64,000 nucleotides of DNA, taken from assembly GCA_021794205.1 (NCBI GenBank), contig JAJYRH010000003.1:62001-126000 (forward strand), in the 5' to 3' direction. The position numbers and the translations under genes were made by a program. The number at the start of each line of letters is the position of its first letter. Positions within the stretch are counted from its first letter, which is position 1. The notes under the pieces are model-generated. The model searched no databases. It was not told the DNA's origin and was given only the letters and a program-made list of their open reading frames with translations. Shown here one piece after another: positions 23,884 to 33,603 of this stretch. This DNA is from a bacterium. Lineage in GTDB: Bacteria > Vulcanimicrobiota > Vulcanimicrobiia > Vulcanimicrobiales > Vulcanimicrobiaceae.

Positions 23884-26618
23884 GCGGCCCATATCCCCTG
23901 AGTCCCGAACGCGAGCGCGCGCGCCTCAAAGTTCTCGATTCCTACCAGGTCCTCGATACCGGCGACGAGGCGATCTTCGATGCATTCGTCGCGCTCGCAG
24001 CGGAGCTCGCCGACACCCCGATCGCCCTGGTCAGCCTGATCGACGAAAAGCGGCAATGGTTTAAGGCGCGTCGCGGCCTCGAAGTAGAGGAAACGCCGCG
24101 CGAACAGGCATTCTGCGCCTATGCGCTCGACGACCGCGTTACGACGCTGGAAGTGGAGGATGCGACTGCGGACGATCGCTTCAAGGCGAATCCGCTCGTC
24201 ACCGGAAGCCCTGCAATTCGTTTTTATGCCGGCTTCCCGCTGGTCGCCCCCGACGGATCGCGTTTGGGAACGATCTGCGTGATCGATCGAAAACCGCGCG
24301 CGTTAACCGACGGTCAACGCGATGCGTTGATGGCACTCTCTCGCGCCGTCATGGCGGTCCTCGACGCGCGGCGCGAATTTTACAACCTCTTTGAATCGGC
24401 ACGCCTCGACGTGCTGACCTTCGATGCCGATACGCGAAAAATTAGTTTTGCCTCGGTTGGTGCGGCGAAACATCTTGGATACGATCATCGAACCTTGCTT
24501 GGAAAAGAGATAACCGAGATTTACGAAGGTCTGACCGAATCGCGCATGATTGCGGCGATCGAGACGATGCGCGGCGGCAACCCGTGGATCGCCGAGACGA
24601 TAGCGCGGCGTAGCGACGGGTCGTCGTTTCCGGTAGAAATTCGCGCCGATCTCAGCGGCTTCGAGGGTGACCGACGCATACTCGCCATCGCGGCCGACAT
24701 CAGCGTTCAGGTCGGGAACCGGCATCGCCTCGATTTGCTCTCGCGGGCGATGAACGAGACCGCCGAGATGCTCCGCATCTTCGAAGTTGACGAAACGAGC
24801 GGACGCCTTCAGTTGATCTATATGAACGATGCCTTCGAACGAGCGACCAACTGGAGGGCGGTGGACGCGGTCGGGAAAGATATCGACGATTTTCGATTTG
24901 GGATGCCCGACGACGACGGCATGCGCCGCTTGCGGGCCGCGATGCTCGCCGGTTCGCCGGCGCGCGAACAGGTCGTTGCGTATCGACGCGACGGAAGTGG
25001 GTTCTGGGCGCTCCGTTCGTGTACGCCGATACGCGACGTTCGAGGAACGATCACGCATTGGGTGCTGGTAGAACGAGACGTTAGCGAAGACGTCGAGGAG
25101 ACCGCACGGCTCGAAGAGCAAAACGATCGGCTGGCGGCGCTCGCTCGTTCGGCGCGAGAGATCGTGGCCGCCCTCGACGGCAAGGGGCTCGTCGAATTCG
25201 TCGTTCGCGGCGCGCAAAAAGTGCTCGGTGCGAGCGGACGTATTCTCGCGAAGCAGCGCGACGGCAGCGTCGTTGAAGTTCGCGACAGCAGCAGCCCCAT
25301 CGATCCCGGCGCGTCGCCGTTTCTTTGCGATCTGTCGCGCCGTATCGGCGAGGACGGAGGGGTCGTGCTCTCCGAAAATCGTTTCGATGCCGCCATCGGC
25401 ATCGGTCGCAGCGATCGATTCGATTTAGTACTGCGCCTGCACCGCGAAATTCGGCCGTTCGAACGGAACGATCTGTTTCTGGTCGATCTCTTCGCACAGT
25501 TTGTGGCGGTCGCCGTGCGTAACACCTCGCTCTATGCCGAGGTCGAACGTCGGCGAAACGCGATTTACGAATTGAGCCGCACGAAGAGCGATCTCATTGC
25601 CATGCTCGCTCACGATTTTCGGGGCCCGCTCACGACGATCGTTGGTTTTGCCGATCTTCTCGGTGAGGTCGGCGAGCTCAACGACGAACAACGCTCTTTC
25701 ACGCAGGCGATGAAGCAGGCCGCGCTCGATCTTTCAAATCTCGCCGCCGACACGCTCGCTCTCTCGCGATTGGAACGGAACGAGTTGGTGCTCTCGCTCG
25801 GCGAGGTGGATATCGAATCGCTTCTACGCGATCTGGCGGTGAGATACGCCGACCGCCGAGAGATCGAGATTTCCGTCGATGGGGATTCGAAAATCATCGG
25901 TGACGGAGATCGCCTGGCGCAAGTTTTTTCGAACCTTATCGAAAACGCCATAAAATACTCGCCGGGTGGTGAATCCGTCGAAGTGCGGATCCATCGAGAA
26001 CCCGACGGTGTCGTCGTAACGGTTCACGATTGCGGTATCGGCATTCCGAACGCGGAGATATCCTCGCTCTTCGAACGTTTTACTCGGGCTTCGAACGCGC
26101 GTAAACTCAAGATTCCGGGGACGGGATTCGGCCTTTTCCTGACGAGGCAATTGGTGCGCCTCCACGGAGGGACGATTGCATTGGCGAGCGAGGAAGGGAA
26201 AGGCACGATCGTGACCGTGCGGTTGCCGTTCGCTCCAGTCGAGAGCCATCGTCCGCACGCCGTCGCGCTCGTCGGATCCGGAGAGCGCATCGTCGTTCTC
26301 GCCGACGAACTTCGCGAGGCGGGCTATCGCGTTCGCATTGCGGCGCTGATCGACGAGCTCGGAGCTCTTTTGGAGCGAGAACCGGTTGGGGCGGTCGTGC
26401 TTGCCGCACGGTTCGAGAACGGCGGAGCCGATGGAGCGGCGGCTCTGCAAACGATGTTGCGCGAACGAGGGATCCCGCTGGTGACGATCGGAGAAGGCAA
26501 CGACGCGGGCTTGCAGGCAAACGCGCAGGTCGTGGGTCCGCCGACCGCCGATGCGTTGCTGCGCGTTCTCGACGATACGTTCGGAGCGAGCGCGGCCGCA
26601 GCTCCCACCCCGTCCTAG
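23880..26618 (+). CDS. Multi-sensor hybrid-like histidine kinase (GAF-PAS-PAS-GAF-HisKA-HATPase-degenerate REC)
   Basis: 912 residues from GTG 23880. N-terminal GAF domain (about 25-165, with DEKRQWFKARRGL and the REQAFCAY segment, as in cyanobacteriochrome-like GAFs), a PAS domain to about 280, a second PAS around 300-410, and a second GAF to about 560. The phospho-acceptor is His578 in MLAHDFRGPLTT; the ATPase has N-box LIENAIKYS, DCGIGIP and GTGFGLFL. The last 100 residues look like a receiver domain but lack the acidic pair and the phosphorylatable Asp, so they are probably a dead REC. No membrane segments: a soluble sensor. It converges with a diguanylate cyclase. Confidence 0.92.
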   Translation: MSGPYPLSPERERARLKVLDSYQVLDTGDEAIFDAFVALAAELADTPIALVSLIDEKRQWFKARRGLEVEETPREQAFCAYALDDRVTTLEVEDATADDRFKANPLVTGSPAIRFYAGFPLVAPDGSRLGTICVIDRKPRALTDGQRDALMALSRAVMAVLDARREFYNLFESARLDVLTFDADTRKISFASVGAAKHLGYDHRTLLGKEITEIYEGLTESRMIAAIETMRGGNPWIAETIARRSDGSSFPVEIRADLSGFEGDRRILAIAADISVQVGNRHRLDLLSRAMNETAEMLRIFEVDETSGRLQLIYMNDAFERATNWRAVDAVGKDIDDFRFGMPDDDGMRRLRAAMLAGSPAREQVVAYRRDGSGFWALRSCTPIRDVRGTITHWVLVERDVSEDVEETARLEEQNDRLAALARSAREIVAALDGKGLVEFVVRGAQKVLGASGRILAKQRDGSVVEVRDSSSPIDPGASPFLCDLSRRIGEDGGVVLSENRFDAAIGIGRSDRFDLVLRLHREIRPFERNDLFLVDLFAQFVAVAVRNTSLYAEVERRRNAIYELSRTKSDLIAMLAHDFRGPLTTIVGFADLLGEVGELNDEQRSFTQAMKQAALDLSNLAADTLALSRLERNELVLSLGEVDIESLLRDLAVRYADRREIEISVDGDSKIIGDGDRLAQVFSNLIENAIKYSPGGESVEVRIHREPDGVVVTVHDCGIGIPNAEISSLFERFTRASNARKLKIPGTGFGLFLTRQLVRLHGGTIALASEEGKGTIVTVRLPFAPVESHRPHAVALVGSGERIVVLADELREAGYRVRIAALIDELGALLEREPVGAVVLAARFENGGADGAAALQTMLRERGIPLVTIGEGNDAGLQANAQVVGPPTADALLRVLDDTFGASAAAAPTPS

Positions 26619-27760
26619 AACGGGCCGGCGAAGCGAAAGGTATTCTTCCCGGCGGATTTCGCTTCGTAGAGCGCTTTATCGGCGGCTTCCAGGAGCGAAG
26701 CCTCGGTGATGCCGTGCCACGGATAAACCGCAATACCGATGCTTAGTCCGACGCGCAGCGCCTTCCCATCGAACGGGAACGGCTCTTGGAGCGACTCGAT
26801 GAGTTTTTCGGCAAGCGCGTCGGCGTCCTCCGGTATGCGCGAAAGTTGTTGCAAAACCGCGAACTCGTCGCCGCCGAGGCGCGCGAAGGTATCGCTTTCG
26901 CGTAATATCGCACCGGTGCGTTCGCCGAACGCGCGCAGAAGCGCGTCGCCCGCAGCGTGCCCGTGAAGATCGTTGACGCTTTTAAAACCGTCCAAATCGA
27001 GAAACAATAACGCAAATGGCCGGTTGTAACGCTTCGCTCCGGCAATGGTCTGCGTGAGGCGATCTTCGAAGAGCGCTCGGTTCGGCAATCGCGTGAGGGG
27101 ATCGTAGAACGCCAAATTGTGCATGTGTTGGTGCGCGATCTGTTCGGCTGCGATGTTTTTAACGACCGCAGAGATACCGACGATTTCACCGTCCATGTAG
27201 AGCGGAGTGAAGCGTACGCGGATCGGAATCGGCGGCATCTGCGCCGAGGCTTTCAGAACGCTGTCGAACTCTTGCGCTTCTCCGACGAGCGTTTGGCTGA
27301 ATGATTCGCGCGCTTCGTTCGCCGCGCTCGGATCCAAAAAATCGAACCACGATTCGAATATTCGCTCGTCCGGCGATAACGCGAACATCTCTTCAAACAT
27401 CGAGTTCGTTCGCAGAACACCGCCCTCGAGGTCCAAAAACGCGATCGAGTCGACGTTATGCATGAAAAACGATCGATAGCGCTCGCGTTCGGCGCGAATG
27501 GAAGAATCTATGCCGTCGAGGGGATCGTGAATCTCGACGACGCCGCGAATCGCACCCGTTTCATCGGGAACGCCGATGAGATAGGAATCGAGGAACGCGG
27601 CGGGCTCCCCCGATTGAGCGCGAACGAAGGCGTGCCGAGCGTGGGCGAGATCGTCGGGTGAGAAGCGGTCGAGGAAATGCTTCGCGACGCTCGGGTCGGC
27701 ATCGACGAGGCAGCCGCTGAGATCGTAGTAAAAGAGGGCGGGTTGCTCTATGCGCTCCAC
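26615..27760 (-). CDS. PAS-containing diguanylate cyclase (GGDEF)
   Basis: 381 residues. An N-terminal PAS-like region, a second PAS around 95-210 (MHNVDSIAFLDLEGG), then a GGDEF domain with LTRLPNRALFEDRL, LFLDLDGFKSVND and the intact active-site GGDEF (about residues 293-297), preceded by RL. The I-site RxxD position reads RESD just upstream, so product inhibition is likely. It makes cyclic di-GMP from GTP. Stop codons of this gene and the kinase overlap by 4 bases in convergent orientation, so antisense interference is possible. Confidence 0.9.
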   Translation of the reverse strand: MERIEQPALFYYDLSGCLVDADPSVAKHFLDRFSPDDLAHARHAFVRAQSGEPAAFLDSYLIGVPDETGAIRGVVEIHDPLDGIDSSIRAERERYRSFFMHNVDSIAFLDLEGGVLRTNSMFEEMFALSPDERIFESWFDFLDPSAANEARESFSQTLVGEAQEFDSVLKASAQMPPIPIRVRFTPLYMDGEIVGISAVVKNIAAEQIAHQHMHNLAFYDPLTRLPNRALFEDRLTQTIAGAKRYNRPFALLFLDLDGFKSVNDLHGHAAGDALLRAFGERTGAILRESDTFARLGGDEFAVLQQLSRIPEDADALAEKLIESLQEPFPFDGKALRVGLSIGIAVYPWHGITEASLLEAADKALYEAKSAGKNTFRFAGPF

Positions 27761-27810
27761 CCCGAACCCTTCGGCGGCGCGGCCGCGTTGTCATAGGGGA
27801 AGGGTTCCCT

Positions 27811-28659
27811 TTAGCGGATCCGGTGCTCCGCGGAGTAGACGTTCGCGCGACGGTCGCGCAAAAAGCCCACGAGTGTCACGTTGAAGCGTCGCGCGAGATC
27901 GACGGCGAGGCTGCTCGGCGCGGAGATCGATGCGAGAAACGGGATCCCCGCCGCGACGGCTTTTTGTACCAATTCGAAGCTCGCGCGCCCGCTCACCAGC
28001 GCGATTCGGCCCCGCAGCGGCAGCTTCTCGGAGAGCAGCGCGTGCCCGACGATTTTGTCGAGGGCGTTATGACGGCCGATATCCTCGCGCAGCAGTAGCA
28101 GCTCTCCCGCCGTATCGAAGAGCGCGGTCGCATGGAGCCCCCCGGTCCGTTCGAAGACCGTCTGAGCCGCCCGCATGCGACCGGAGAGCCCGTAAAGCGT
28201 CTCTTCGACGAGGGTCGTCGTCTCCTCGATCGCGCTGAGTCCTCGCGCTTCGAGGGCGTCGAGACTCTCGCGCCCGCAGATTCCACAGGCGCCGTAGCCG
28301 GTGAAGAGCCGTTCGTGAGCGCGCAGATCGGGAAGCGTGTCCGCGCGCAACTCGACGTTGACGATGTTGTACTGCTGTTCCGCGGCAACGTCGGAGTCGA
28401 GGCAGTACGAGATGCCGGCGATCGCGTCGCGCGACGAGACGATCCCCTCGTTAAAGAGAAATCCGGCGGCGAGTTCGAAATCGTTCCCCGGCGTTCGCAT
28501 CGTCAGAACGATCGAGCGGCGCTCGCCGCCCGCGACCAAGCGTATCTCTAACGGCTCTTCGACGGCAACGCGATCGTAGCGTTTTGCGGCACCGCCCTCG
28601 CCGAGCGTCGTTACCGCCACCTCGGTGCTGCGACCGGGGCGCGTGGAAGCATCGATCAT
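27811..28659 (-). CDS. fdhD: Formate dehydrogenase accessory sulfurtransferase FdhD
   Basis: 282 residues. FdhD passes sulfur from IscS to the molybdenum cofactor of formate dehydrogenase. The active-site motif CGICG (after GYGA) is present, as are EEPLEIR, PGNDFELAAGFL and EDIGRHNALDKI. The ATG at 28659 overlaps the stop of the NrfD gene by 4 bases (ATGA); the longer frame reaching 29103 is antisense-like and rejected. It is the last gene of the formate module. Confidence 0.97.
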   Translation of the reverse strand: MIDASTRPGRSTEVAVTTLGEGGAAKRYDRVAVEEPLEIRLVAGGERRSIVLTMRTPGNDFELAAGFLFNEGIVSSRDAIAGISYCLDSDVAAEQQYNIVNVELRADTLPDLRAHERLFTGYGACGICGRESLDALEARGLSAIEETTTLVEETLYGLSGRMRAAQTVFERTGGLHATALFDTAGELLLLREDIGRHNALDKIVGHALLSEKLPLRGRIALVSGRASFELVQKAVAAGIPFLASISAPSSLAVDLARRFNVTLVGFLRDRRANVYSAEHRIR

Positions 28660-29576
28660 GACGGTTGTCGGAATGCGGCCTGCGGATCGTTTGCCGAGAG
28701 TTTGCCGGCTTCGATGAGGCTCTCGCGCAAAACGTAGCCGCCGATCAGCGTCAGCATCGACGCGGCGATGCTTCGCAGCGCATCGATCGATTTTGGTAAG
28801 CGAACGGCACCACCGACGGCATTCAGCACGAAGGGAACGACGATCCCGCCGAGGATCGTGTAATCGCGAAGCCGTTTGCCGACGCGCCCTTCGAAGAGCG
28901 GCGCGGTCGCTCGGCCGCCGCGCTTGCGAAAATCGGCGATCGTAACGATCTCCAACGCCGACGCCGCCATCTCCAATCGTTCGAGACGCGGGATCACTTC
29001 GTGGTTCCCTTGCAACGTCGAAAGTAAGGTTGCGAGCGCGCTCGCGCTCGCCGCTCCCGAGCAGACAGAGAACGCCGGTATGTGGCGCTTTCCCGCGGCC
29101 CACAATGGAATCGCCGTCGCGCTGATGAGGACGCCCGTATATCCGGCCATAAACGCACCCAAGAGCGCTTGAATCGGCACGGTGGCGCTCGGTGCGACGT
29201 AGCGCAACGCGCTCGGAACGATTCCGTCATCGGCGAGTTCGCGAAGCGCGTTCGCGCCCGCGGCACCGGAATAGAGCACGAGCCCCCACACTCCGAGCGA
29301 CATCGGAGATTTGAATTTAACGATGCGCAGCATGTTCAAAAAGCGTTCGGGCCGGCCGAGATGCGAAATGAGGATCGGCGGGTTGATCGCCGCCAGCGCG
29401 AAGGCGGTATAGCGCGTTGCCTTGCGTAGTTTTTTCATCGCCGGTTCCGGCCGGTCGTCGGAGAGCAGGGAGATGAGGCCGAGCCCGCCCATGATGCCGC
29501 CGAGAAAGAGATAGGTGACGACGTTCGCTCCCCAATGCGGGCCCTTGAGCAGCGGCCGGTCGTAATAACTCTTCAC
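28656..29576 (-). CDS. NrfD-type membrane subunit of formate dehydrogenase
   Basis: 306 residues with eight or nine membrane spans. It opens with YYDRPLLKGPHWG, then VVTYLFLGGIMGG, and includes NPPILISHLGRPERFLNMLRI, a hallmark of the NrfD/PsrC quinone-reacting family. It replaces the cytochrome b subunit (FdnI) seen in E. coli, so electrons probably pass directly from the iron-sulfur subunit to menaquinone. Coupled by 4-base overlaps on both sides. Confidence 0.92.
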   Translation of the reverse strand: MKSYYDRPLLKGPHWGANVVTYLFLGGIMGGLGLISLLSDDRPEPAMKKLRKATRYTAFALAAINPPILISHLGRPERFLNMLRIVKFKSPMSLGVWGLVLYSGAAGANALRELADDGIVPSALRYVAPSATVPIQALLGAFMAGYTGVLISATAIPLWAAGKRHIPAFSVCSGAASASALATLLSTLQGNHEVIPRLERLEMAASALEIVTIADFRKRGGRATAPLFEGRVGKRLRDYTILGGIVVPFVLNAVGGAVRLPKSIDALRSIAASMLTLIGGYVLRESLIEAGKLSANDPQAAFRQPS

Positions 29577-30427
29577 GCATCACCCCGGAAGATCGCCCAA
29601 CCGATCGTCGCCAGCGTCAACGCCGCTGCGGCGGCCGCAGCGTACCCCATCGTCTGGCGCGTCGAGGGAAGGACGGGCTCGACGGGAAGATTGTATGCTT
29701 CGGGGCTCTCGGTGAGCAGAAAGAACGCATTGAGCGCGCCGATTCCTCCGCCGATGTCGTCGGCGCCGTACAACCGTGCTTCGACGCCGCGTTCTTGCAG
29801 CGTTTCTACGCGACGTTTCGCGCGCTCGTGAAGCTCTTCGATCTCGCCGAACTGAATCGACTCCGTCGGGCAGGCTTTCGCGCATGCTGGCACCATGCCG
29901 ACCCGCTGTCGGTCGAAACAGAGCGAGCACTTTCCCGCTACACCCCCGGTCGCTTGTACCGCAGTCTTGCGATCGTTCAAGCGATCGTCGTGCAGGGTCG
30001 CGAGCCCGTATTTTTTTGCATCGTCGCCGCGCCCGACCGCTTCGATGAGGTCGATAACGCCGAAGGGACAGGAGACGACGCAATATCCGCACCCATTACA
30101 GATGTCGGGCTGCACGAATACGCTACCGAACTCGTTGCGAACGATCGCTCCGGTCGGGCACGCCTCCAAACATCCCGCGTTCGTGCAATGTTTGCAAACG
30201 TCGCTCACCATCGACCAGCTCGTCTTGAGCCCGCTCTCGTCGAACGATTCGCGTTCGACGAAGTCGACGTGACGCCACGTCGTTCCGGAGAGTTGACTCG
30301 TGTTGTCGTAGGAATTTCCGGTGAATTCGAAGCCGTCGGATGGCAATTCGTTCCATTGTTTGCACGCAACCTCGCAGGCCTTGCAGCCGATGCAGAGCGT
30401 CGCGTCGGTGAAAAATCCGGTCGCCAT
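29573..30427 (-). CDS. fdnH: Formate dehydrogenase iron-sulfur subunit (FdnH/FdhB type)
   Basis: 284 residues with four ferredoxin-type cysteine groups: CIGCKACEVACK, CKHC...CLEACP, CNGCGYCVVSCP, and CSLC...CAKACP, so four [4Fe-4S] clusters can be placed. A C-terminal hydrophobic helix (YAAAAAAALTLATIGWAIF) can anchor it in the membrane. The sequence and order match FdnH/FdhB proteins that carry electrons from FdnG to the membrane subunit. Its ATG overlaps the fdnG stop (TGATG). Confidence 0.95.
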   Translation of the reverse strand: MATGFFTDATLCIGCKACEVACKQWNELPSDGFEFTGNSYDNTSQLSGTTWRHVDFVERESFDESGLKTSWSMVSDVCKHCTNAGCLEACPTGAIVRNEFGSVFVQPDICNGCGYCVVSCPFGVIDLIEAVGRGDDAKKYGLATLHDDRLNDRKTAVQATGGVAGKCSLCFDRQRVGMVPACAKACPTESIQFGEIEELHERAKRRVETLQERGVEARLYGADDIGGGIGALNAFFLLTESPEAYNLPVEPVLPSTRQTMGYAAAAAAALTLATIGWAIFRGDA

Positions 30428-33400
30428 CAGCGGCGCTCGCCCGCGTCGATACCGTGCGCGGATCCCGCTCCGTAGGCTCGTTGTTGCGCCGTCGGAACCG
30501 GTGCTTCGATGCTCCCCGCCGAGCGCGCGGCGCGCCGCCCGGGGCGAATCGAGCAGGTCAGCGATTTTGCTTCGTGGATGGAGACGTTCGGATCCATCGA
30601 GAGCGCGATGAGGTCGCCCGGGGAATCGCCGCGCGCGAAACCGACCATGCGGCCGTAATTGTAGGGGATGCCGATCTGATGCACGCGTTGTCCTTTCCCG
30701 ATGCGCAAGGGCTGCATGCGTCCGCTCACCAGCGCGCGCGCTTCCATCTCGCCGAGTGCCGTCGATATCGTGACGTAGCTTCCGTTCGCGATGCCCTTTT
30801 CAACCGCAAGTTCGGGGTCGATCTCGCAGAATGCCTCCGGCTGGAGTTCGGCGAGCCACGGAATATACCGCGTCATAATTCCCGACATTTCGGTGATGCG
30901 GTAGGTGGTGAGAACGTATGGATAATCGGGATCGACCGAACGGTTATAGCGATTGTCGTCGCGCTTCCATTCGTGTAGCAGCGGGTTGCTCTGCTGCGCG
31001 TAGAGCGGGTTTTCGATAACCGATTGCAGCGGCTCGTAATGCGCGGGCATCGGCGCGTCGGCGAGCGCGCCCGCGACGAAGAGTTGGCCGCGCCCATCGA
31101 GATTCATAATGAACGGATCGGCGCCGGAGTGCGCGTCGATTCCGGATGCGCCGGGGCGCGCGGGCGTCGCGGGGTCTTTCCCCTTTGGAAAATCCGGAAC
31201 GTCGTATCCGGTCCATTCGCGCTTTTGCGCGTCCCACCACAGATATTTTTTTCGCTCGCTCCACGGATTGCCCGCCGGGTCCGCCGAGGCACGATTGTAG
31301 AGCGTGCGTCGGTTCGCCGGCCACGCCCATCCCCATCCGGGCGAGCTCCGCGCGTCGGCGATTCGTCCGCGTGCGTGGTTCGTTGTGTCGTCGGGGCAGA
31401 CGCCGGAATAGATCCAGCAACCGCAGGCAGTGCTTCCATCGGCGGCGAGATCGGCGAAGCCCGCAACTTGCTTTCCGTCGGCAACGGTAAAGCCGTTGAG
31501 CTCGCGGAGAACGCGTAGCGCCGAAGGCTCGCCGGCGGCGCGTTCCCGTTCGTCTTCGTGGTCGTATTCCCACGCTAAATCGAGAATCGGTCGATCCTTC
31601 GGATCCTGCGAGTCGGCGTAGAGCGCCTTGAGACGCTTACCGAGATCGTAGAAATACCAAAGGTCGCTCTTCGAATCGCCGATCGGCTCGATCGCTTTGT
31701 CGTGCCACTGCAACACGCGCGAGGTCTGCGTCATCGTGCCGTCCTTTTCGAGGACCGTCGCGCCCGGAAGGAAGAAGACTTCCGTGCCGATCTTCGTCGG
31801 ATCGGCACCCTCGCGACGCCAGAACGAAACCGTCTCGTTATCGAAGAAATCGATGTTCACGAGCCAGTCGAGGCGCTCCATCGCCGAGCTCACGAGCTCC
31901 GCGTTCTGCCCCGAAGCACCGGGGTTTTGCCCGATGACGAAGTAGCCTTTCACCGTTCCGTCTTTCATCGCAAAGGTCGTCGGAAGCACGGAGTGGTCGC
32001 CGACGAGCTGCGGGAGGTAGCCGTAGCAGAAATCGTTTTCCGCAGTTGCCGCATCGCCGTAAAACGCCTTGAGCAGCGAGACGACGTACTTCGGCGTATT
32101 CGCCCACCAGCCGGTCGCTTTTGTGTTTTGCGCGACGTAACGATCGAGGTTCCCCTCGTCGCGCAGCGCCGACGGCATGGGAAGGTAGCCGGGCAAGAGA
32201 TCGTAGAGCGTCGGTACGTCGGTCGCGCCCTGAATGTCGGCGTGCCCGCGGAGCGCCATGATGCCGCCGCCCGGGCGGCCGATGTTTCCGAGTAAGAGTT
32301 GTAAGATCGCCGCGGTTCTGACGAATTGCACTCCCGTCGTGTGCTGCGTCCATCCGACCGCGTAGGCGAACGCCGTCGTACGGTCGCGGCCGCTGTTCCG
32401 CGCGAGCAGTTCGGCGATCTTGAGGAACTCTTTCTGCGGAGTGCCGCAGACGCGTTCGACCATCTCCGGCGTGTAGCGCGCGAAATGTCGGCGGAGAACG
32501 TTGAGGACGCAACGGGGATGCTCGAGCGTCTCGTCGCGTCGTAGCGTTCCGTCGTCGTTGCGTTCGAAACTCCAACTCGAGGTATCGTAGGACTTCGTTT
32601 CATCGTTCCAGCCGGAGAACATGCCGTCGAGATCTTCGGTATCGACGAAATCTTCAGTGACGATCGATGCGGCGTTGGTGTACGCGGCCACGTATTCGCG
32701 GAAGTAGCGCTCGTTCTGCAGCACGTAATTGATGATGCCGCCGAGAAACGCGATGTCGGTACCGCTGCGAATCGGCGCGTACAGATCGGCGACGGCGGAG
32801 GTGCGCGTGAAGCGCGGATCGACGTGAACGATCACGGCGCCGCGCTCCTTCGCCTTCATAACGAAGCGAAACGCTACCGGGTGGGCCTCGGCGAAATTTG
32901 ACCCTTGAATGAGAATGCAATCCGCGTTTTCAAGATCGGGAAGCCAAACCGTCGCGCCGCCGCGACCGAACGAGGTGCCCAGACCGGGCACCGTCGAGGA
33001 GTGTCATATTCGGGCTTGGTTCTCAATGGCGACGACGCCCAGGCTATGCATCAGTTTCCCGAGGAGATAATTTTCCTCGATGCCGAACGTCGCGCCGCCG
33101 AGCGAGGCGATACCGAGGGTATGGTTGACGCGCTTTCCGTCGCGTTCGCGAACGAACGTCGCATCGCGCGTTTCCTTGACGCGCGCGGCGATGCGCTCGA
33201 GAGCCCATGCGAGCGGCTTCTCTTCCCATTCGGTTGCAAACGGCGCCCGATAGCGGACGGTCGTCCAGCGTCGGTCGTTCACCGTCATTCCGAAGATCGC
33301 CGAGCCTTTCGGGCAGAGGTGCCCGGCGTTGATCGGGCTATCGGGGTTGCCTTCGACGTCGAGAAGCTTTCCGGAATCGTCGACGTAGGCCAGGGTGCTG

Positions 33401-33579
33401 CAACCGACGGCGCAATAGGGGCACACGCTGGTGACCGCCTTTGCGCCGTCGATGCGAGCGCGAAGCTGTTGGGTTCGCTGCGAGGCGACGTTCGGCAATT
33501 CGCCGATGCGTTCTCCAAGCGAGGAGCGCGTGCCGCGAGCGCTCGCGAGGCCGGTAATGTCGATCGTCGTCTTTGCCAT
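30427..33579 (-). CDS. fdnG: Selenocysteine formate dehydrogenase, molybdopterin subunit (FdnG type)
   Basis: One gene of 1050 codons interrupted by an in-frame UGA at 33004-33006. The first 191 residues hold the [4Fe-4S] ligands C53, C56, C60 and C89 (CPYCAVGC ... LCPKG) and end in AIENQARI, directly before the UGA; after it the chain resumes with HSSTVPGLGTSFGRG. In E. coli FdnG the same place reads DNQARV-Sec-HGPTVASLAP, so UGA here is residue 192, selenocysteine, the molybdenum ligand. The rest (GWTQHT, LLLGNIGRPGGGIMALRGH, NRRTLYNRASAD) matches FdnG throughout. No twin-arginine signal is visible at the N-terminus, so the catalytic side may face the cytoplasm. The OFA transporter lies 24 bases upstream. 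Confidence 0.95.
32974..33006 (-). promoter_or_regulatory. Bacterial SECIS element following the UGA codon of fdnG
   Basis: From the UGA the RNA reads 18 bases and then GGUCU in the loop of a 7-pair stem, GGUGCCC / GGGCACC (32986-32992 with 32974-32980). The 18-base distance and the GGUCU loop are the same as in the E. coli fdhF/fdnG SECIS, which SelB binds. Confidence 0.85.
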
Positions 33580-33603
33580 ATCGTACCCTACAACCGAAGC
33601 CGC

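Noticed and set aside
32991-33006. Reading fdnG as a frameshifted or nonsense-mutated pseudogene
   Set aside because: The stop is UGA at the known Sec position, in the same frame on both sides, followed by a SECIS.
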